A DNA stretch of 39,714 nucleotides from Gammaproteobacteria bacterium (GTDB lineage Bacteria; Pseudomonadota; Gammaproteobacteria; Steroidobacterales; Steroidobacteraceae): the NCBI GenBank assembly GCA_005878835.1, contig VBMV01000072.1:1-39714 (forward strand), in the 5' to 3' direction. Below are positions 16,895 to 25,497 of this stretch, in pieces. Within the stretch, counting starts at the first letter, position 1. Every line of letters begins with the position of its first letter. The notes under the pieces are model-generated. The model saw only the letters and a list, made by a program, of their open reading frames with translations, did not search any database and was not told the DNA's origin. A program made the translations under genes and the position numbers.

Positions 16895-17110
16895 TTACCG
16901 CGCGCCGCCCGCCGTGGCGTACTTCTTACGGAACTTGTCCACGCGGCCCGCGGTGTCGACGATCTTCTGCTTGCCGGTGTAGAAAGGGTGGCAGTTCGAG
17001 CACACCTCGACCTGCAGATCATGTCCGAGCGTGGAGCTCGTCTTGAACGTGTTGCCGCACGTGCAGGTGACGGTGATCTCCTGGTACTCGGGATGGATGG
17101 CGGCTTTCAT
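16895..17110 (-). CDS. rpmE: 50S ribosomal protein L31, zinc-binding type
   Basis: 71 aa from ATG 17110 ([16 protein letters not shown]). Four cysteines C16, C18, C37 and C40 (CTCG and CSNC) form the zinc ribbon of the C+ form of L31, the form replaced by a cysteine-free paralogue under zinc starvation in many bacteria. The characteristic HPFYTGKQK follows. The frame extends 19 codons upstream, but only this start gives the family N-terminus. Confidence 0.96.
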   Translation of the reverse strand: MKAAIHPEYQEITVTCTCGNTFKTSSTLGHDLQVEVCSNCHPFYTGKQKIVDTAGRVDKFRKKYATAGGAR

Positions 17111-17426
17111 GGCGTGCTCACGGTGTCTGACGAAGACGCTCACCACTTCATGGGGCGTCAAGCACACGAGTTAAAGGGCGCCGGAGTTTAGCGGCAGTGT
17201 CGCGCGGCCTCAAGCTCCTTGAAGGAGCCCGCCGTTGCAGGCGGTTCCTTATCCACAGAAGCTGTGGACAACTCTGTGGACGGAGTCCTCCGCAGGGCCG
17301 CGATTTCGCGGTCAGATTGCATATTTGTTACCTTGGTCAAAAAATGAGCATGTCTTTTTAGCCTGTCCCCTCAATGAGTTAGGGAAATATTATCGAGCGG
17401 CTTGGCGGGTTTACCCTCTAATTTAC
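17111..17426. other. Intergenic region with DnaA-box-like cluster and A/T-rich stretch
   Basis: No supported gene. TTATCCACA (17249-17257) is a perfect DnaA box; TGTGGACAA (17263-17271) and TGTGGACGG (17275-17283) are inverted, degenerate boxes within 35 bp. From about 17315 to 17430 the sequence is much more A/T-rich than its surroundings. rpmE often neighbours priA in gammaproteobacteria, but no priA is here. The cluster may control rpmE or hemW, titrate DnaA, or be a relic. Confidence 0.45.
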
Positions 17427-18674
17427 TCATTCTCCGATAACGCTCCCCGGGCCTGTGAATAAAGGCCCACCCGAGCGGGGGCCGGAAACGCGGATTGACA
17501 ACGCAGATCGCTCGGTGAATTTCGGGGTTTCGGGCATGAATCCGAGCAGCACGTCGTTGAGGAATCGCCGCCCGAGCTCGCTCGGCCGCAAGCCCGTCGG
17601 GGTGCGCACGATCAGGCCCCGCGTGATCGCCGCCTGCACCGGCGCCGCAATCTCCTGCCAGTCAAGCCCGGTGCGCCCGGCGAACAGCTGCGCATCGAAT
17701 CCGCCCGTGAGGCGCAGCGCGTTCAGCATGAATTCGAACGGCAGCTCGCGCGCGGGGATCACGCGGCGCACGAGCGCCTGGTCCGCGGCCGCGAGGTAGC
17801 GCCGCGGCTCGCGCAGCTGCACCGTGCGCACGATCCGCGCACGCTGCGGGAACGTGAGCTTGCCGTGCGCGCCGGCGCCGACACCCAGATAGTCGCCGAA
17901 GGTCCAGTAGTTGAGGTTGTGGCGGCACTGCCGCCCGGCGAGCGCGTACGCAGACACCTCGTACTGGGCGAACCCCGCCTCGCCGAGGAGCGCGGCGCAC
18001 GCCTCGAGCATGGCCGCGGCAGCGTCCTCATCCGGCAGCGGCGGCGGACGCGCGGCAAAGACCGTCCCAGGCTCGAGCGTGAGCTGGTAGTGCGAGAGGT
18101 GCCCCGGCGAGAGCGCCAGCGCTTGCCTGACGTCGCGCAGCGCGGCACTGACGTCCTGCCCGGGAAGCGCGTACATGAGATCGAGGTTGAAGTTCTCGAG
18201 CCCCGCGGCATGGAGCTCCTCGGCGGCGCGCCGGGTCTCGGCGGGGGAATGAATGCGTCCCAGGGCGCTGAGCGTGGCCTGATCGAAGCTCTGCGCGCCG
18301 AGCGACACGCGCGTGACGCCCGCTGCACGGTAGTCGCGAAACGCGCCGCGCTCGATGGCGCCCGGGTTCGCTTCCAGGGTGACCTCGACGTCGGCGGCGA
18401 GGCGGAGCTCCCGGCGAGCTGCCGCCAGCAGCTCGCCGATCGAGCGCGGTGAAAAGAGGCTCGGCGTGCCGCCGCCGAGGAACACGCTGATCACTTCGCG
18501 CCCCGCGACCTGCGGGGCCTGCGCGGCCAGATCGCGCGTCAGTCGCCCGAGGTAGGCCGGCTGCGGGAGCTCACCGGTCAGCGTGTAGGAGTTGAAGTCA
18601 CAGTACGGGCACTTGCGCACGCACCAGGGGAAGTGCACGTAGAGCGCGAGCGGCGGGGTGGTCAGTGCGGGCAT
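17427..18674 (-). CDS. hemW: Heme chaperone HemW (radical SAM)
   Basis: 415 aa from ATG 18674. The radical SAM cluster motif CVRKCPYC has C18, C22 and C25, followed by the HemW/HemN-type fourth cysteine region, GGGTPSLF, VTLEANPG, RVSLGAQSF, HNLNYW and GAGAHG. HemW binds heme and is thought to insert it into respiratory enzymes; it is often misannotated as coproporphyrinogen dehydrogenase. The conserved fold seems to end at LLGFMPE; 30-35 additional residues (TERSALSIRV... to SVIGE) run into the A/T-rich region over an inverted repeat (GGGCCT-N8-AGGCCC, 17449-17468), suggesting loss of the original stop. Confidence 0.93.
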   Translation of the reverse strand: MPALTTPPLALYVHFPWCVRKCPYCDFNSYTLTGELPQPAYLGRLTRDLAAQAPQVAGREVISVFLGGGTPSLFSPRSIGELLAAARRELRLAADVEVTLEANPGAIERGAFRDYRAAGVTRVSLGAQSFDQATLSALGRIHSPAETRRAAEELHAAGLENFNLDLMYALPGQDVSAALRDVRQALALSPGHLSHYQLTLEPGTVFAARPPPLPDEDAAAAMLEACAALLGEAGFAQYEVSAYALAGRQCRHNLNYWTFGDYLGVGAGAHGKLTFPQRARIVRTVQLREPRRYLAAADQALVRRVIPARELPFEFMLNALRLTGGFDAQLFAGRTGLDWQEIAAPVQAAITRGLIVRTPTGLRPSELGRRFLNDVLLGFMPETPKFTERSALSIRVSGPRSGGPLFTGPGSVIGE

Positions 18675-18718
18675 CGCTGCACTGTATACCAGCGAGCGCG
18701 CGCGGGCGCCGCGCGCGA

Positions 18719-19114
18719 TCAGCGCACCGGCGCAGGCCGCGGCGGATCGTCGGTGACGAATACCGAGGCGACGTAGCGCGTGTGGTCCAGCCGAAAACCG
18801 ATGCGCCACTGCGGCGGGTTGCTGGTCAGGAGAAGCATGGGCGCGCAGGACCAGTCGCGCACACCCAGTCTCGCGAAGTAAACCTCGGGAGCGTGCGGAC
18901 GGCACAGGTGGTTCGCGGCGGCGAGGATGCGCCGCGCGCGCCCGTAGTGATCCGGATTCGTCTCGCGCAGCTGCTCGAGAGCGCGCGCATCCAGATAGAC
19001 GGGCTCGTGGAACACCTGCGCCGGTATGTCCCCGGCGGCGACGGTGCGCAGGCCGCTTGCCATCAGGGCGGCCGTGCAGGCCGCCATTGCGGGACGGGGG
19101 AGCTTGCCTCGCAT
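18719..19114 (-). CDS. Small exported hypothetical protein
   Basis: 131 aa from ATG 19114, with GGAG 9 nt upstream. A signal peptide covers about 1-28 (MRGKLPRPAMAACTAALMAS, cleavage near VAAG). The mature part contains VFHEPVYLDARALEQLRETN, a possible disulfide pair (NHLCRPHAPE and DWSCAP) and GFRLDHTRYVASVFVTDD. No known domain recognised; probably periplasmic. The frame is open further upstream to 19270 but without a better start. It lies between hemW and gene debris. Confidence 0.65.
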   Translation of the reverse strand: MRGKLPRPAMAACTAALMASGLRTVAAGDIPAQVFHEPVYLDARALEQLRETNPDHYGRARRILAAANHLCRPHAPEVYFARLGVRDWSCAPMLLLTSNPPQWRIGFRLDHTRYVASVFVTDDPPRPAPVR

Positions 19115-19170
19115 GCTTAAGCGCTCCGCTATGCGGCCATAGACTACGCGCGAGCGCTGCGGTTCCCAAG

Positions 19171-19398
19171 TCAGTGCAGGTCCGGCCCCGGTGCATCGCG
19201 CATGTGCTCGAACAGGTCCCCCCGCGCCGGAATCTTCCCGATCTGACAGCCGAAGAACGGCACGACCCACAGCAGCGCGATCGCGCAGTGGTCGTTGAGA
19301 TTGAACACTGTGACCCCGCCCGGCAGGGCCTCAACGCGGTGCGTGCGCGCATGGTTCCACGCAAGGCCCAGCCGGCGCGTCGGCGCGAGAGCGAACAT
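19171..19398 (-). CDS. Small ORF, probably the C-terminal remnant of a longer exported protein
   Basis: 75 aa from ATG 19398: one hydrophobic stretch (CAIALLWVVPFFGCQIGK) then PARGDLFEHMRDAP. The same frame is open upstream to 19566 and reads as a proline-rich linker (TPAPRKFGTPPPSP and before it PPVARPRAPTPP) with strongly GC-biased third positions, but it contains no start codon before 19398 and meets a stop at 19567-19569. The pattern LPGGVTVFNLNDHC...GDLFEHM resembles C-termini of small conserved proteobacterial proteins. I infer a 5'-truncated gene whose front was lost next to the inserted Fic gene. Confidence 0.4.
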   Translation of the reverse strand: MFALAPTRRLGLAWNHARTHRVEALPGGVTVFNLNDHCAIALLWVVPFFGCQIGKIPARGDLFEHMRDAPGPDLH

Positions 19399-19463
19399 CG
19401 GGCTCGGCGGCGGCGTCCCGAACTTGCGCGGGGCGGGCGTGGGGGCAGCCGTGAGCGGGGGCG

Positions 19464-19600
19464 TTGGCGCCCGCGGCCGAGCAACCGGTGGCGCCGGCCA
19501 ATCTGCACCACTACGCCTGGACCAGGACGGGCGCGACCATCCAGGTGCACATGAACGGGCCGTTCGTCATCGCTGGCGCCGGCAGTGAGCGGCAACTTCA
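19464..19600 (+). pseudogene. Possible fragment of a cupin-like gene
   Basis: The plus-strand frame from TTG 19464 reads AEQPVAPANLHHYAW then TRTGATIQVHMNGPFVI, which looks like the closing strands of a small cupin-type protein. A stop at 19452-19454 cuts off anything upstream, and the frame then runs antisense through the Fic gene. It overlaps the opposite-strand small ORF, so at most one is real. Low confidence. Confidence 0.25.
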
Positions 19601-19639
19601 GGGCGGCACGCAGACCGCCCTGAGGGCGCATCGGCTGGT

Positions 19640-21187
19640 CTATCCGTCGTTAGCGGCCGTCCACGGGAACTCCTCGCGGATCGCGCGCACCACATCGTCC
19701 GCGATCTCGGCGCGCTCGAGCATCGGATACTCAGCCCGCAACTTCCCGCTGATCGTGCCGCGCGACTCCCGCACCGAGCGGATGATGCGATCCAGCGCCG
19801 GGTCCGGTCCCTCGACAATGCTCTTCAGGCGTGCCCGCGCTGCGCCGTGGCGCTGCAGATATTGAGCCTCCCCGCGCATCTCCTGCTCGATCGTTAAATC
19901 GAGCGCTTCCGCGAGGAAGGTCACATGACGCGTCAAATCCGGATACCGCCAGACGTGCAGCGCATCCTGGTAGCGGTCGAATTGCAGGTTGTACGTCACC
20001 CCATCGTCGCCGAGTTGTTCCGGCCCGAAGGACCAGTTGCCCCGATACTGCTGCATCAGCGGCCGCGAGAAGAGCTCGAGCGCCCCGTCGTAGCTCAACG
20101 GACGCAGGTCCGGCTTCTGCAGGATCGCCGAGATCGGCACGATGTAAGGCGCGGGCAAAGCACCATCCCGGCGCAGCACGTCGTTGATTAGAAAGCGGCT
20201 GATGCGACCGTTGCCATCGGTCATCGGGTGCAGATAGACAAAACCGAAGGAGGCAAGCGCCGCGCGGGCCACTGATGACACTCCGGCCGTCCGCCTCAAG
20301 AGTTCACGCAATCCCTCCAAGATGGAGGGCACATCGTTCCAATGCGGCCCGATGTAGTGCACGCGCTCCTCGCCGAAGCGAGCCGTCTCTCCAACGAACA
20401 TCGGCGAGCGACGGAGGCCGTAGTGCAGGGCATTCGGTCCGAGAATTTCGCGTTGCACGGCTTCCAGGTCAGCAGGGCTCAACGGATCGGCTGATTGCCC
20501 CGTGCGCTGCTCCATGACCGCGGCAAAGCGCTGGATGCGATCGCGCTTGCTCTCCTCATGCTCGATCTCAAAGCTGGCGCGGCTCTCCTTGATGGTCAGC
20601 CACATCGCACTGCGCAGCACGAGTTCCGGGCTGAACTGGCCTTCGAGGCGTGCGATGCGCTCATGGACGTCGAAATCGAGGGCTCGTGCCACATCCGGTG
20701 TGAGATGTACCTGCGGGCTGAAGCCCGCGCTGCCGAGCAGATTGTCGCGAACGCGCCAGCGGGTACTGTTGATCGGTGTTGATGCGACGAGTTCAAGTTC
20801 CGGGTCCACCACAGGGACGTAGGTGCCGCGCGTCGTGTCTGGCACGTCGAGTCGCTGGCGGGTCAGGCACTCGTACAGAAACCCCGTGCGCCGCGCATAT
20901 CGCCCGGTGGGCTCACGCCGAATCCAATCCTCTACTTCAGCTGCCGGGGCCACCGCGAACAGGCGCGAAAGTGCCTCCAGATGCACGCCTTCGTGCTTGA
21001 GCGCGAAGCTCAGGTGTCCGGCGAGAGTCGGCTCGGGGCGCAGCTGCTCCAGCACCGTGCGCCGCCCGGTCGTGCCATCGCTGACGGTCGCCCGAGTGGA
21101 GCCGATAACCGTCTCGGTCCGTAGCGCTTGGGTCACGGTCAGGCCGAAGCGCTCGATCAGCCACCGATAGCCGATCCAGTCCGGCAT
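19640..21187 (-). CDS. Fic family protein (stand-alone)
   Basis: 515 aa. Fic core with active-site loop HPMTDGNGRISR from H320: the GNGR anion hole and both arginines are present but the usual phenylalanine of HPF is methionine. The inhibitory region before the core reads SFEIEH (205-210), keeping S and E but with H where G or N is normal, so self-inhibition may be altered. The N-terminal domain (WIGYRWLIERFGLTV, LRPEPTLAGHLSFALKHEGVHL, PTGRYARRTGFLYE) is a known companion region in one Fic subfamily. GGAGGT (21196-21201) is an excellent ribosome site. Flanked by gene debris; not related closely to the Fic at 2978. Target unknown. Confidence 0.88.
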   Translation of the reverse strand: MPDWIGYRWLIERFGLTVTQALRTETVIGSTRATVSDGTTGRRTVLEQLRPEPTLAGHLSFALKHEGVHLEALSRLFAVAPAAEVEDWIRREPTGRYARRTGFLYECLTRQRLDVPDTTRGTYVPVVDPELELVASTPINSTRWRVRDNLLGSAGFSPQVHLTPDVARALDFDVHERIARLEGQFSPELVLRSAMWLTIKESRASFEIEHEESKRDRIQRFAAVMEQRTGQSADPLSPADLEAVQREILGPNALHYGLRRSPMFVGETARFGEERVHYIGPHWNDVPSILEGLRELLRRTAGVSSVARAALASFGFVYLHPMTDGNGRISRFLINDVLRRDGALPAPYIVPISAILQKPDLRPLSYDGALELFSRPLMQQYRGNWSFGPEQLGDDGVTYNLQFDRYQDALHVWRYPDLTRHVTFLAEALDLTIEQEMRGEAQYLQRHGAARARLKSIVEGPDPALDRIIRSVRESRGTISGKLRAEYPMLERAEIADDVVRAIREEFPWTAANDG

Positions 21188-21206
21188 GGTTCTCTACCTC
21201 CGGGTT

Positions 21207-21272
21207 GATACCGGAACGATTGCTTTAAGCCCAAAACGATTATAAACCATCTATTTAGGCCCAGAACGATTA
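21207..21272 (-). repeat. Direct repeats over the promoter of the second fic gene
   Basis: On the minus strand two good copies of TAATCGTTYTGGGCYTAAA occupy 21254-21272 and 21224-21242; a third, weaker CAATCGTTCCGG lies at 21211-21222. Offsets are 30 and 20 bp, near whole helical turns, so bound proteins would face the same side. They flank and overlap the -10, as in an autoregulatory operator. The sequence is unlike the 24-bp array of the other fic gene. Confidence 0.6.
21239..21244 (-). promoter_or_regulatory. Candidate -10 of the second fic promoter
   Basis: A perfect TATAAT on the minus strand, about 50 bp before the ATG at 21187. No good -35 is present 16-18 bp upstream (nearest TTCTGG), but that position falls in the first direct repeat, so an activator or a weak promoter is possible. 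Confidence 0.5.
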
Positions 21273-21414
21273 CAGACAAGGGGTGGAAAGCTATGAGCGG
21301 GCGCTGACTGCCCCGTTCGGGCGAGTGTCCGGCCCCGTCCGGAGGATCGGCGTGGACGTCCGTGCGCACCACCATAGAGATGAGGTCACAGAGATCCGGT
21401 CAGCTGCCGAATAC

Positions 21415-22284
21415 CTACTCCGCGTTCTGCACCTGCTCGCGCATCTGCTCGATCAGGACCTTCATGTCGACCGCGCTGCGCGTGGTCTCGAGGTCCTGGG
21501 ACTTCGAGGACAGGGTGTTGGCTTCGCGGTTGAGCTCCTGCATGAGGAAGTCGAGCCGGCGGCCGGCGGGTTCGCCCGCACCGATGACGCGGCGTACCTC
21601 GCTGATGTGGCCCGCGAGGCGCTCGAGCTCCTCGTCCACGTCGAGGCGCTGCAGCAGCAGCGCCAGCTCCTGCTCGAGCCGCTCCGGGTCGACGCTCGTC
21701 CTCAGCTCGGCGAGCCGCTCGTCGAGGCGCGCGCGCATGCGCGAATGCACCTCAGGCAGCCGCGCGCGTACCTCCGTCACCAGCGCCTCGAGTCCGGCGC
21801 AGCGCTGCTCGAGCAGCTCGCGCAGGCGCGCCCCCTCGCGCGCACGCGCCGCCGCCAGCTCCTCGAGCGTCGCGCCGAACACGGCATGGGCCGCCGCCAG
21901 CAGCTGCTCGCCACTGCCGCCGTCCTCGCGCAGCACGCCCGGCCAGCGCAACACGTCCAGTGCGTTCAGCGCGGCGGCCGGCTCGCGCAGCGAGCGCGTC
22001 ACGACGCGCACGGCGGCCAGCACGCGCTCGAGCGCCACCGGATCCACTTCCAGTGCGCCGCCCGGGCCCGGCGGGCGCCTGTAGGTGATGGTGCAATCGA
22101 CTTTGCCGCGGCGCAGCTGCAGCGCGAGACGTGCGCGCAGCTCGCCTTCGGCCGCGCGCAGCTCGTCCGGCAGGCGAAAGCCCGCTTCCAGGAAGCGGTG
22201 ATTCACGCTGCGCAGCTCACATACCAGCGTGCCAAACGCGCCGCTGGTTTCCCGGCGCGCGAAGCCCGTCATGCTCGCGATCAT
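21415..22284 (-). CDS. yicC: YicC family endoribonuclease
   Basis: 289 aa from ATG 22284, which gives the family N-terminus MIASMTGFARRE. Central coiled-coil region and the conserved C-terminal block RRLDFLMQELNREANTLSSK followed by KVLIEQMREQVQNAE are diagnostic. E. coli YicC is an endoribonuclease linked to small-RNA turnover and stress. Divergent from the PP2C gene, with which it shares a 77-bp promoter region; adjacent to rph as in many gammaproteobacteria. Confidence 0.95.
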   Translation of the reverse strand: MIASMTGFARRETSGAFGTLVCELRSVNHRFLEAGFRLPDELRAAEGELRARLALQLRRGKVDCTITYRRPPGPGGALEVDPVALERVLAAVRVVTRSLREPAAALNALDVLRWPGVLREDGGSGEQLLAAAHAVFGATLEELAAARAREGARLRELLEQRCAGLEALVTEVRARLPEVHSRMRARLDERLAELRTSVDPERLEQELALLLQRLDVDEELERLAGHISEVRRVIGAGEPAGRRLDFLMQELNREANTLSSKSQDLETTRSAVDMKVLIEQMREQVQNAE

Positions 22285-22329
22285 GTCCCGTCGATCCGCC
22301 TGCCTCGCTACGCCCGTTCGCCGCACAGG

Positions 22330-22338
22330 TGATATAAA
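22330..22338 (+). promoter_or_regulatory. Extended -10 promoter of the PP2C-rph operon
   Basis: TGATATAAA is an extended -10 (TGn plus TATAAA, 5 of 6) 24 bp before the ATG at 22362. No -35 of note, which extended -10 promoters tolerate. Confidence 0.45.
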
Positions 22339-22361
22339 GCGTCGATAAGTCTAACAGATGC

Positions 22362-23117
22362 ATGGACTTCTTCTTGCGGGTCGAATACGCGGACATCAGC
22401 CTGCTCGGCGGGCGCGAGGAGAACCAGGACCGGGTCGCGGTCGCGGTGGCGGAGAAGGCCGCCCTGCTGCTGGTGGTCGACGGCATGGGCGGACACGCCC
22501 ACGGCGCCCGCGCCGCGCAGGTCACGCAGCAGGTGATCGTGGACGCGTTCTGGCACACGCCGCAGCCGCTGTTCGATCCGCTGGGCTTTCTGCACCTGAC
22601 GCTCGGACGCGCGCACGAGGCGGTGGTGAAGCTCGGCGTGCAGCTGCCGCTCGAGCAGCGGCCGCGCGCCACCTGTGCCCTGTGCCTCATCCAGCAGCGC
22701 GCCAGCTGGTGGGCGCACGTCGGCGACAGCCGCCTGTATCACGTGCGGCACGGCGCGCTGCTGGCGCGCAGCCGCGACCACAGTCACGTGGAGCTGCTGC
22801 TGCGCGAGGGGCTCATCAGCGCCGAGCAGGCGCAGACGCACCCGATGCGCAACTTCGTCGAGTGTTGCCTCGGCGGGGATCCGATCCTGCCGGACATGTC
22901 GCTGACGCGGCGCCGCCCGCTCGAGCCGGACGACGTGCTGCTGGCGTGCACCGACGGGCTGTGGGGCCCGCTCGCCGACACGGAGATCGCAACCGGGCTC
23001 GGCACGCCCGGGGAGCTGCGCGCGAAGGTGCAGGAGCTCGGCGCGCGCGCCGTGCAGCGCGCCGCCAGCGCCAGCGATAACACTTCCGCGGCCGCGCTGC
23101 GCTGGCTCGGCGATTAG
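22362..23117 (+). CDS. PP2C-type protein serine/threonine phosphatase
   Basis: 251 aa soluble phosphatase. PP2C motifs in order: GGREENQDR near the N-terminus, [11 protein letters not shown] (metal aspartate), [24 protein letters not shown] and [10 protein letters not shown], covering the metal-binding aspartates. No regulatory domain or membrane anchor, so it resembles the bacterial Stp type that counters Hanks kinases. No partner kinase gene is in the window. It starts the plus-strand run and ends 10 bp before rph. Confidence 0.92.
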   Translation: MDFFLRVEYADISLLGGREENQDRVAVAVAEKAALLLVVDGMGGHAHGARAAQVTQQVIVDAFWHTPQPLFDPLGFLHLTLGRAHEAVVKLGVQLPLEQRPRATCALCLIQQRASWWAHVGDSRLYHVRHGALLARSRDHSHVELLLREGLISAEQAQTHPMRNFVECCLGGDPILPDMSLTRRRPLEPDDVLLACTDGLWGPLADTEIATGLGTPGELRAKVQELGARAVQRAASASDNTSAAALRWLGD

Positions 23118-23127
23118 GAATGCCCTC

Positions 23128-23850
23128 ATGAGCAGACCTTCCGGACGCGCCCCAGACGAGCTGCGGCGCGTGAGCTTCACGCGCCGTCACGCCCGGCACG
23201 CCGAGGGCTCGGTGCTGGTGGAGTTCGGCGACACGCAGGTGCTGTGCACCGCCAGCGTCGAGGACGCGGTGCCGCCGTTCCTGCGCGGCAGGGGCCAGGG
23301 GTGGGTCACCGCCGAGTACGGCATGCTGCCGCGCGCCACGCATACGCGCACGGCGCGCGAGGCGGCCCGCGGCAAGCAGAGCGGGCGCACCCAGGAGATC
23401 CAGCGCCTCATCGGCCGCTCGCTGCGCGCGGTCGTGGACCTGAAGGCACTCGGCGATCGCACCATCACCATCGACTGCGACGTGCTGCAGGCCGATGGCG
23501 GCACGCGCACCGCCTCCGTCACCGGCGGTTTCGTGGCGCTCGCGCAGGCCTGCGAGCAGCTGGTGCTGCGGCGCCTCATCGCCGCGAGTCCGCTGCACGG
23601 GCAGGTGGCGGCGGTGTCGGTCGGCATCGTCGCCGGCGTCCCGGTGCTCGACCTCGACTACGCCGAGGACTCGCAGGCGGAAACCGACATGAACGTCGTC
23701 ATGAACAATGGCGGCGCGTTCGTGGAGATCCAGGGGACCGCCGAAGGCCATGCGTTCCGCCGCCACGAGCTCGATGCGCTGCTGAATCTCGCGGCGCACG
23801 GCATCGGCGAGCTGTTCGCGCTGCAGGCGCAGGCGCTCGAGGAGCCGTGA
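23128..23850 (+). CDS. rph: Ribonuclease PH
   Basis: 240 aa, the standard length. Phosphate-dependent 3'-to-5' exonuclease that trims tRNA 3' ends. Conserved [19 protein letters not shown], the phosphate-binding [20 protein letters not shown] and [18 protein letters not shown] are intact. Its stop overlaps the rdgB GTG start by 4 nt. Confidence 0.97.
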   Translation: MSRPSGRAPDELRRVSFTRRHARHAEGSVLVEFGDTQVLCTASVEDAVPPFLRGRGQGWVTAEYGMLPRATHTRTAREAARGKQSGRTQEIQRLIGRSLRAVVDLKALGDRTITIDCDVLQADGGTRTASVTGGFVALAQACEQLVLRRLIAASPLHGQVAAVSVGIVAGVPVLDLDYAEDSQAETDMNVVMNNGGAFVEIQGTAEGHAFRRHELDALLNLAAHGIGELFALQAQALEEP

Positions 23851-24458
23851 CGCGCGTCGTTCTCGCCAGCGGCAACGAGGGCAAGCTGCGCGAGCTGGCG
23901 GCGCTGCTCGCGCCCCTGTCGCTGACGCTCGTCCCGCAGGGCGCGCTCGGCATCGCTGCCGTGCCCGAGACCGGCACGAGCTTCCTCGCCAACGCGCTCC
24001 TGAAGGCGCGCCACGCGGCGCAGTGCGCGGCGCTGCCGGCGCTGGCGGATGATTCCGGGCTCGAGGTCGAGGCGCTCGGCGGGCGTCCGGGAGTGCGCTC
24101 GGCGCGCTTCGCGGGCGAGGGCGCGAGCGATGGCGACAATCTGCGGCGCCTGCTCGAGGAGCTGCGCGAGGTGCCGCCGCCGCAGCGCCAGGCGCGCTAC
24201 CAGTGCGTCATCGTCCTGGTGCGCAGCGCCCTTGACACGCAGCCGCTGATCGCACGCGGCAGCTGGGAGGGTCACATCGCCAGCGCGCCGCGCGGCCGCG
24301 GCGGCTTCGGCTACGACCCGGTGTTCGTGCCCCTTGGGGAGCGGCGCAGCGCCGCCGAGCTCGACACGTCCGAGAAGAACTCGCTCAGCCACCGCGCCCG
24401 GGCGCTGCGCGGGCTCGTCGCGAGGCTCGGGTCGGCCAGCTATATTGCCGCCCCATGA
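23847..24458 (+). CDS. rdgB: XTP/dITP diphosphatase (non-canonical purine NTP pyrophosphatase)
   Basis: 203 aa from GTG 23847, overlapping rph by 4 nt. Removes dITP, XTP and ITP from the nucleotide pool. Family motifs: [13 protein letters not shown] at the N-terminus, [18 protein letters not shown] with the catalytic aspartate, [10 protein letters not shown] and [11 protein letters not shown]. The stop overlaps the gmk start (ATGA), so rph-rdgB-gmk are coupled. Confidence 0.96.
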   Translation: MTRVVLASGNEGKLRELAALLAPLSLTLVPQGALGIAAVPETGTSFLANALLKARHAAQCAALPALADDSGLEVEALGGRPGVRSARFAGEGASDGDNLRRLLEELREVPPPQRQARYQCVIVLVRSALDTQPLIARGSWEGHIASAPRGRGGFGYDPVFVPLGERRSAAELDTSEKNSLSHRARALRGLVARLGSASYIAAP

Positions 24459-25075
24459 AGCACGGCAGGCTGTTCGTCATCGCCGCCCCCTCGGGGGCGG
24501 GCAAGACCTCGCTGGTCAAGGCACTGCTGGCGAGCGAGCCGCGCCTGCGCCTGTCGGTCTCGCACACCACGCGCAAGCGCCGCCCGACCGAGCAGGACGG
24601 ACGCGAATATCACTTCGTCTCGGTGCCGCAGTTCGAGCAGCTGGTGGCGCGCGGGGAGCTCCTGGAGCACGCGCGGGTGTTCGACAACTTCTACGGCACC
24701 GCACGCGGCTTCGTCGAGGAGCAGCTGCGGCAGGGGAACGACGTGATCCTGGAAATCGACTGGCAGGGCGCGCAGCAGGTGCGCCGCGCCATGCCGCAGT
24801 GCGTGAGCATCTTCATCCTGCCGCCCTCGCGCCGCACGCTCGCCGAACGGCTGGCGCGCCGCGCGACCGACTCCCAGGAGATCATCGAGCGGCGCCTGCG
24901 CGATGCGGCGGCCGACATGTCCCACTACCGCGAGTTCGACTACCTCATCGTCAACGACGACTTCGCACAGGCGGTCGGCGAGCTGCGGCGCATCGTTGCC
25001 GGGGGCGGTGAGCAGCTGTCGAGCGCGCGGCCCGAACTGGCGCCCTTGCTCAACGAGCTGCTGGCGCCGCCGTGA
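24455..25075 (+). CDS. gmk: Guanylate kinase
   Basis: 206 aa. Phosphorylates GMP to GDP with ATP. P-loop [10 protein letters not shown] at the N-terminus, the GMP-binding [19 protein letters not shown], then [12 protein letters not shown] and the lid with [14 protein letters not shown]. Normal length. The start overlaps rdgB by 4 nt; rpoZ and spoT follow, linking guanine nucleotide supply with (p)ppGpp metabolism. Confidence 0.97.
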   Translation: MKHGRLFVIAAPSGAGKTSLVKALLASEPRLRLSVSHTTRKRRPTEQDGREYHFVSVPQFEQLVARGELLEHARVFDNFYGTARGFVEEQLRQGNDVILEIDWQGAQQVRRAMPQCVSIFILPPSRRTLAERLARRATDSQEIIERRLRDAAADMSHYREFDYLIVNDDFAQAVGELRRIVAGGGEQLSSARPELAPLLNELLAPP

Positions 25076-25146
25076 AGCGCGCGCCGCCGGCACCGTAGCG
25101 GCGCGGGCGTTCCGCCCGTGCCTGGCCGCGGATGCCCGGCCGCACT

Positions 25147-25175
25147 GGCCTGAGAGGCCGCTCTTGCCTTATAGT
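25147..25175 (+). promoter_or_regulatory. Candidate rpoZ promoter region
   Basis: TATAGT (25170-25175, 5 of 6) lies 28 bp before rpoZ in the 127-bp gmk-rpoZ gap. A small GGCC-loop-GGCC inverted repeat (25147-25159) lies just upstream. No clear -35. Confidence 0.35.
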
Positions 25176-25202
25176 GTCAGGCCCTGCGCACTTGGCGACC
25201 CC

Positions 25203-25481
25203 ATGGCCCGAATCACCGTAGAAGACTGCCTGCAGAACGTCGACAACCTGTTCCAGCTGGTGCTGCTGGCGGCGCAGCGCGCCCGCCGGCTCGCCAACGG
25301 AGCCGAGCCGACGCTGCCCCTGGAGAACGACAAGCCAACCGTGCTCGCCCTGCGCGAGATCGCCGCCGGCAACGTGACCGCGGAAATGCTCCGCGAGCCG
25401 GACCCGGTGCCGGAGACCGTGGCGCCCGACGCCGACAACCAGTCCAGCTTCCGCGCTCCGCAGTTCGGCCTCGGAGACTGA
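25203..25481 (+). CDS. rpoZ: DNA-directed RNA polymerase omega subunit
   Basis: 92 aa beginning [20 protein letters not shown], the unmistakable omega N-terminus, followed by [17 protein letters not shown] and the conserved [15 protein letters not shown]. Omega aids assembly of the beta' subunit and forms part of a ppGpp site. It precedes spoT by 16 bp, the classic arrangement. Confidence 0.97.
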   Translation: MARITVEDCLQNVDNLFQLVLLAAQRARRLANGAEPTLPLENDKPTVLALREIAAGNVTAEMLREPDPVPETVAPDADNQSSFRAPQFGLGD

Positions 25482-25497
25482 CGGCCAGACCTCACCC

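Noticed and set aside
17235-17462. 75-codon plus-strand frame in the rpmE-hemW gap
   Set aside because: TTG start without ribosome site, overlaps the DnaA boxes and the hemW end, no family resemblance.
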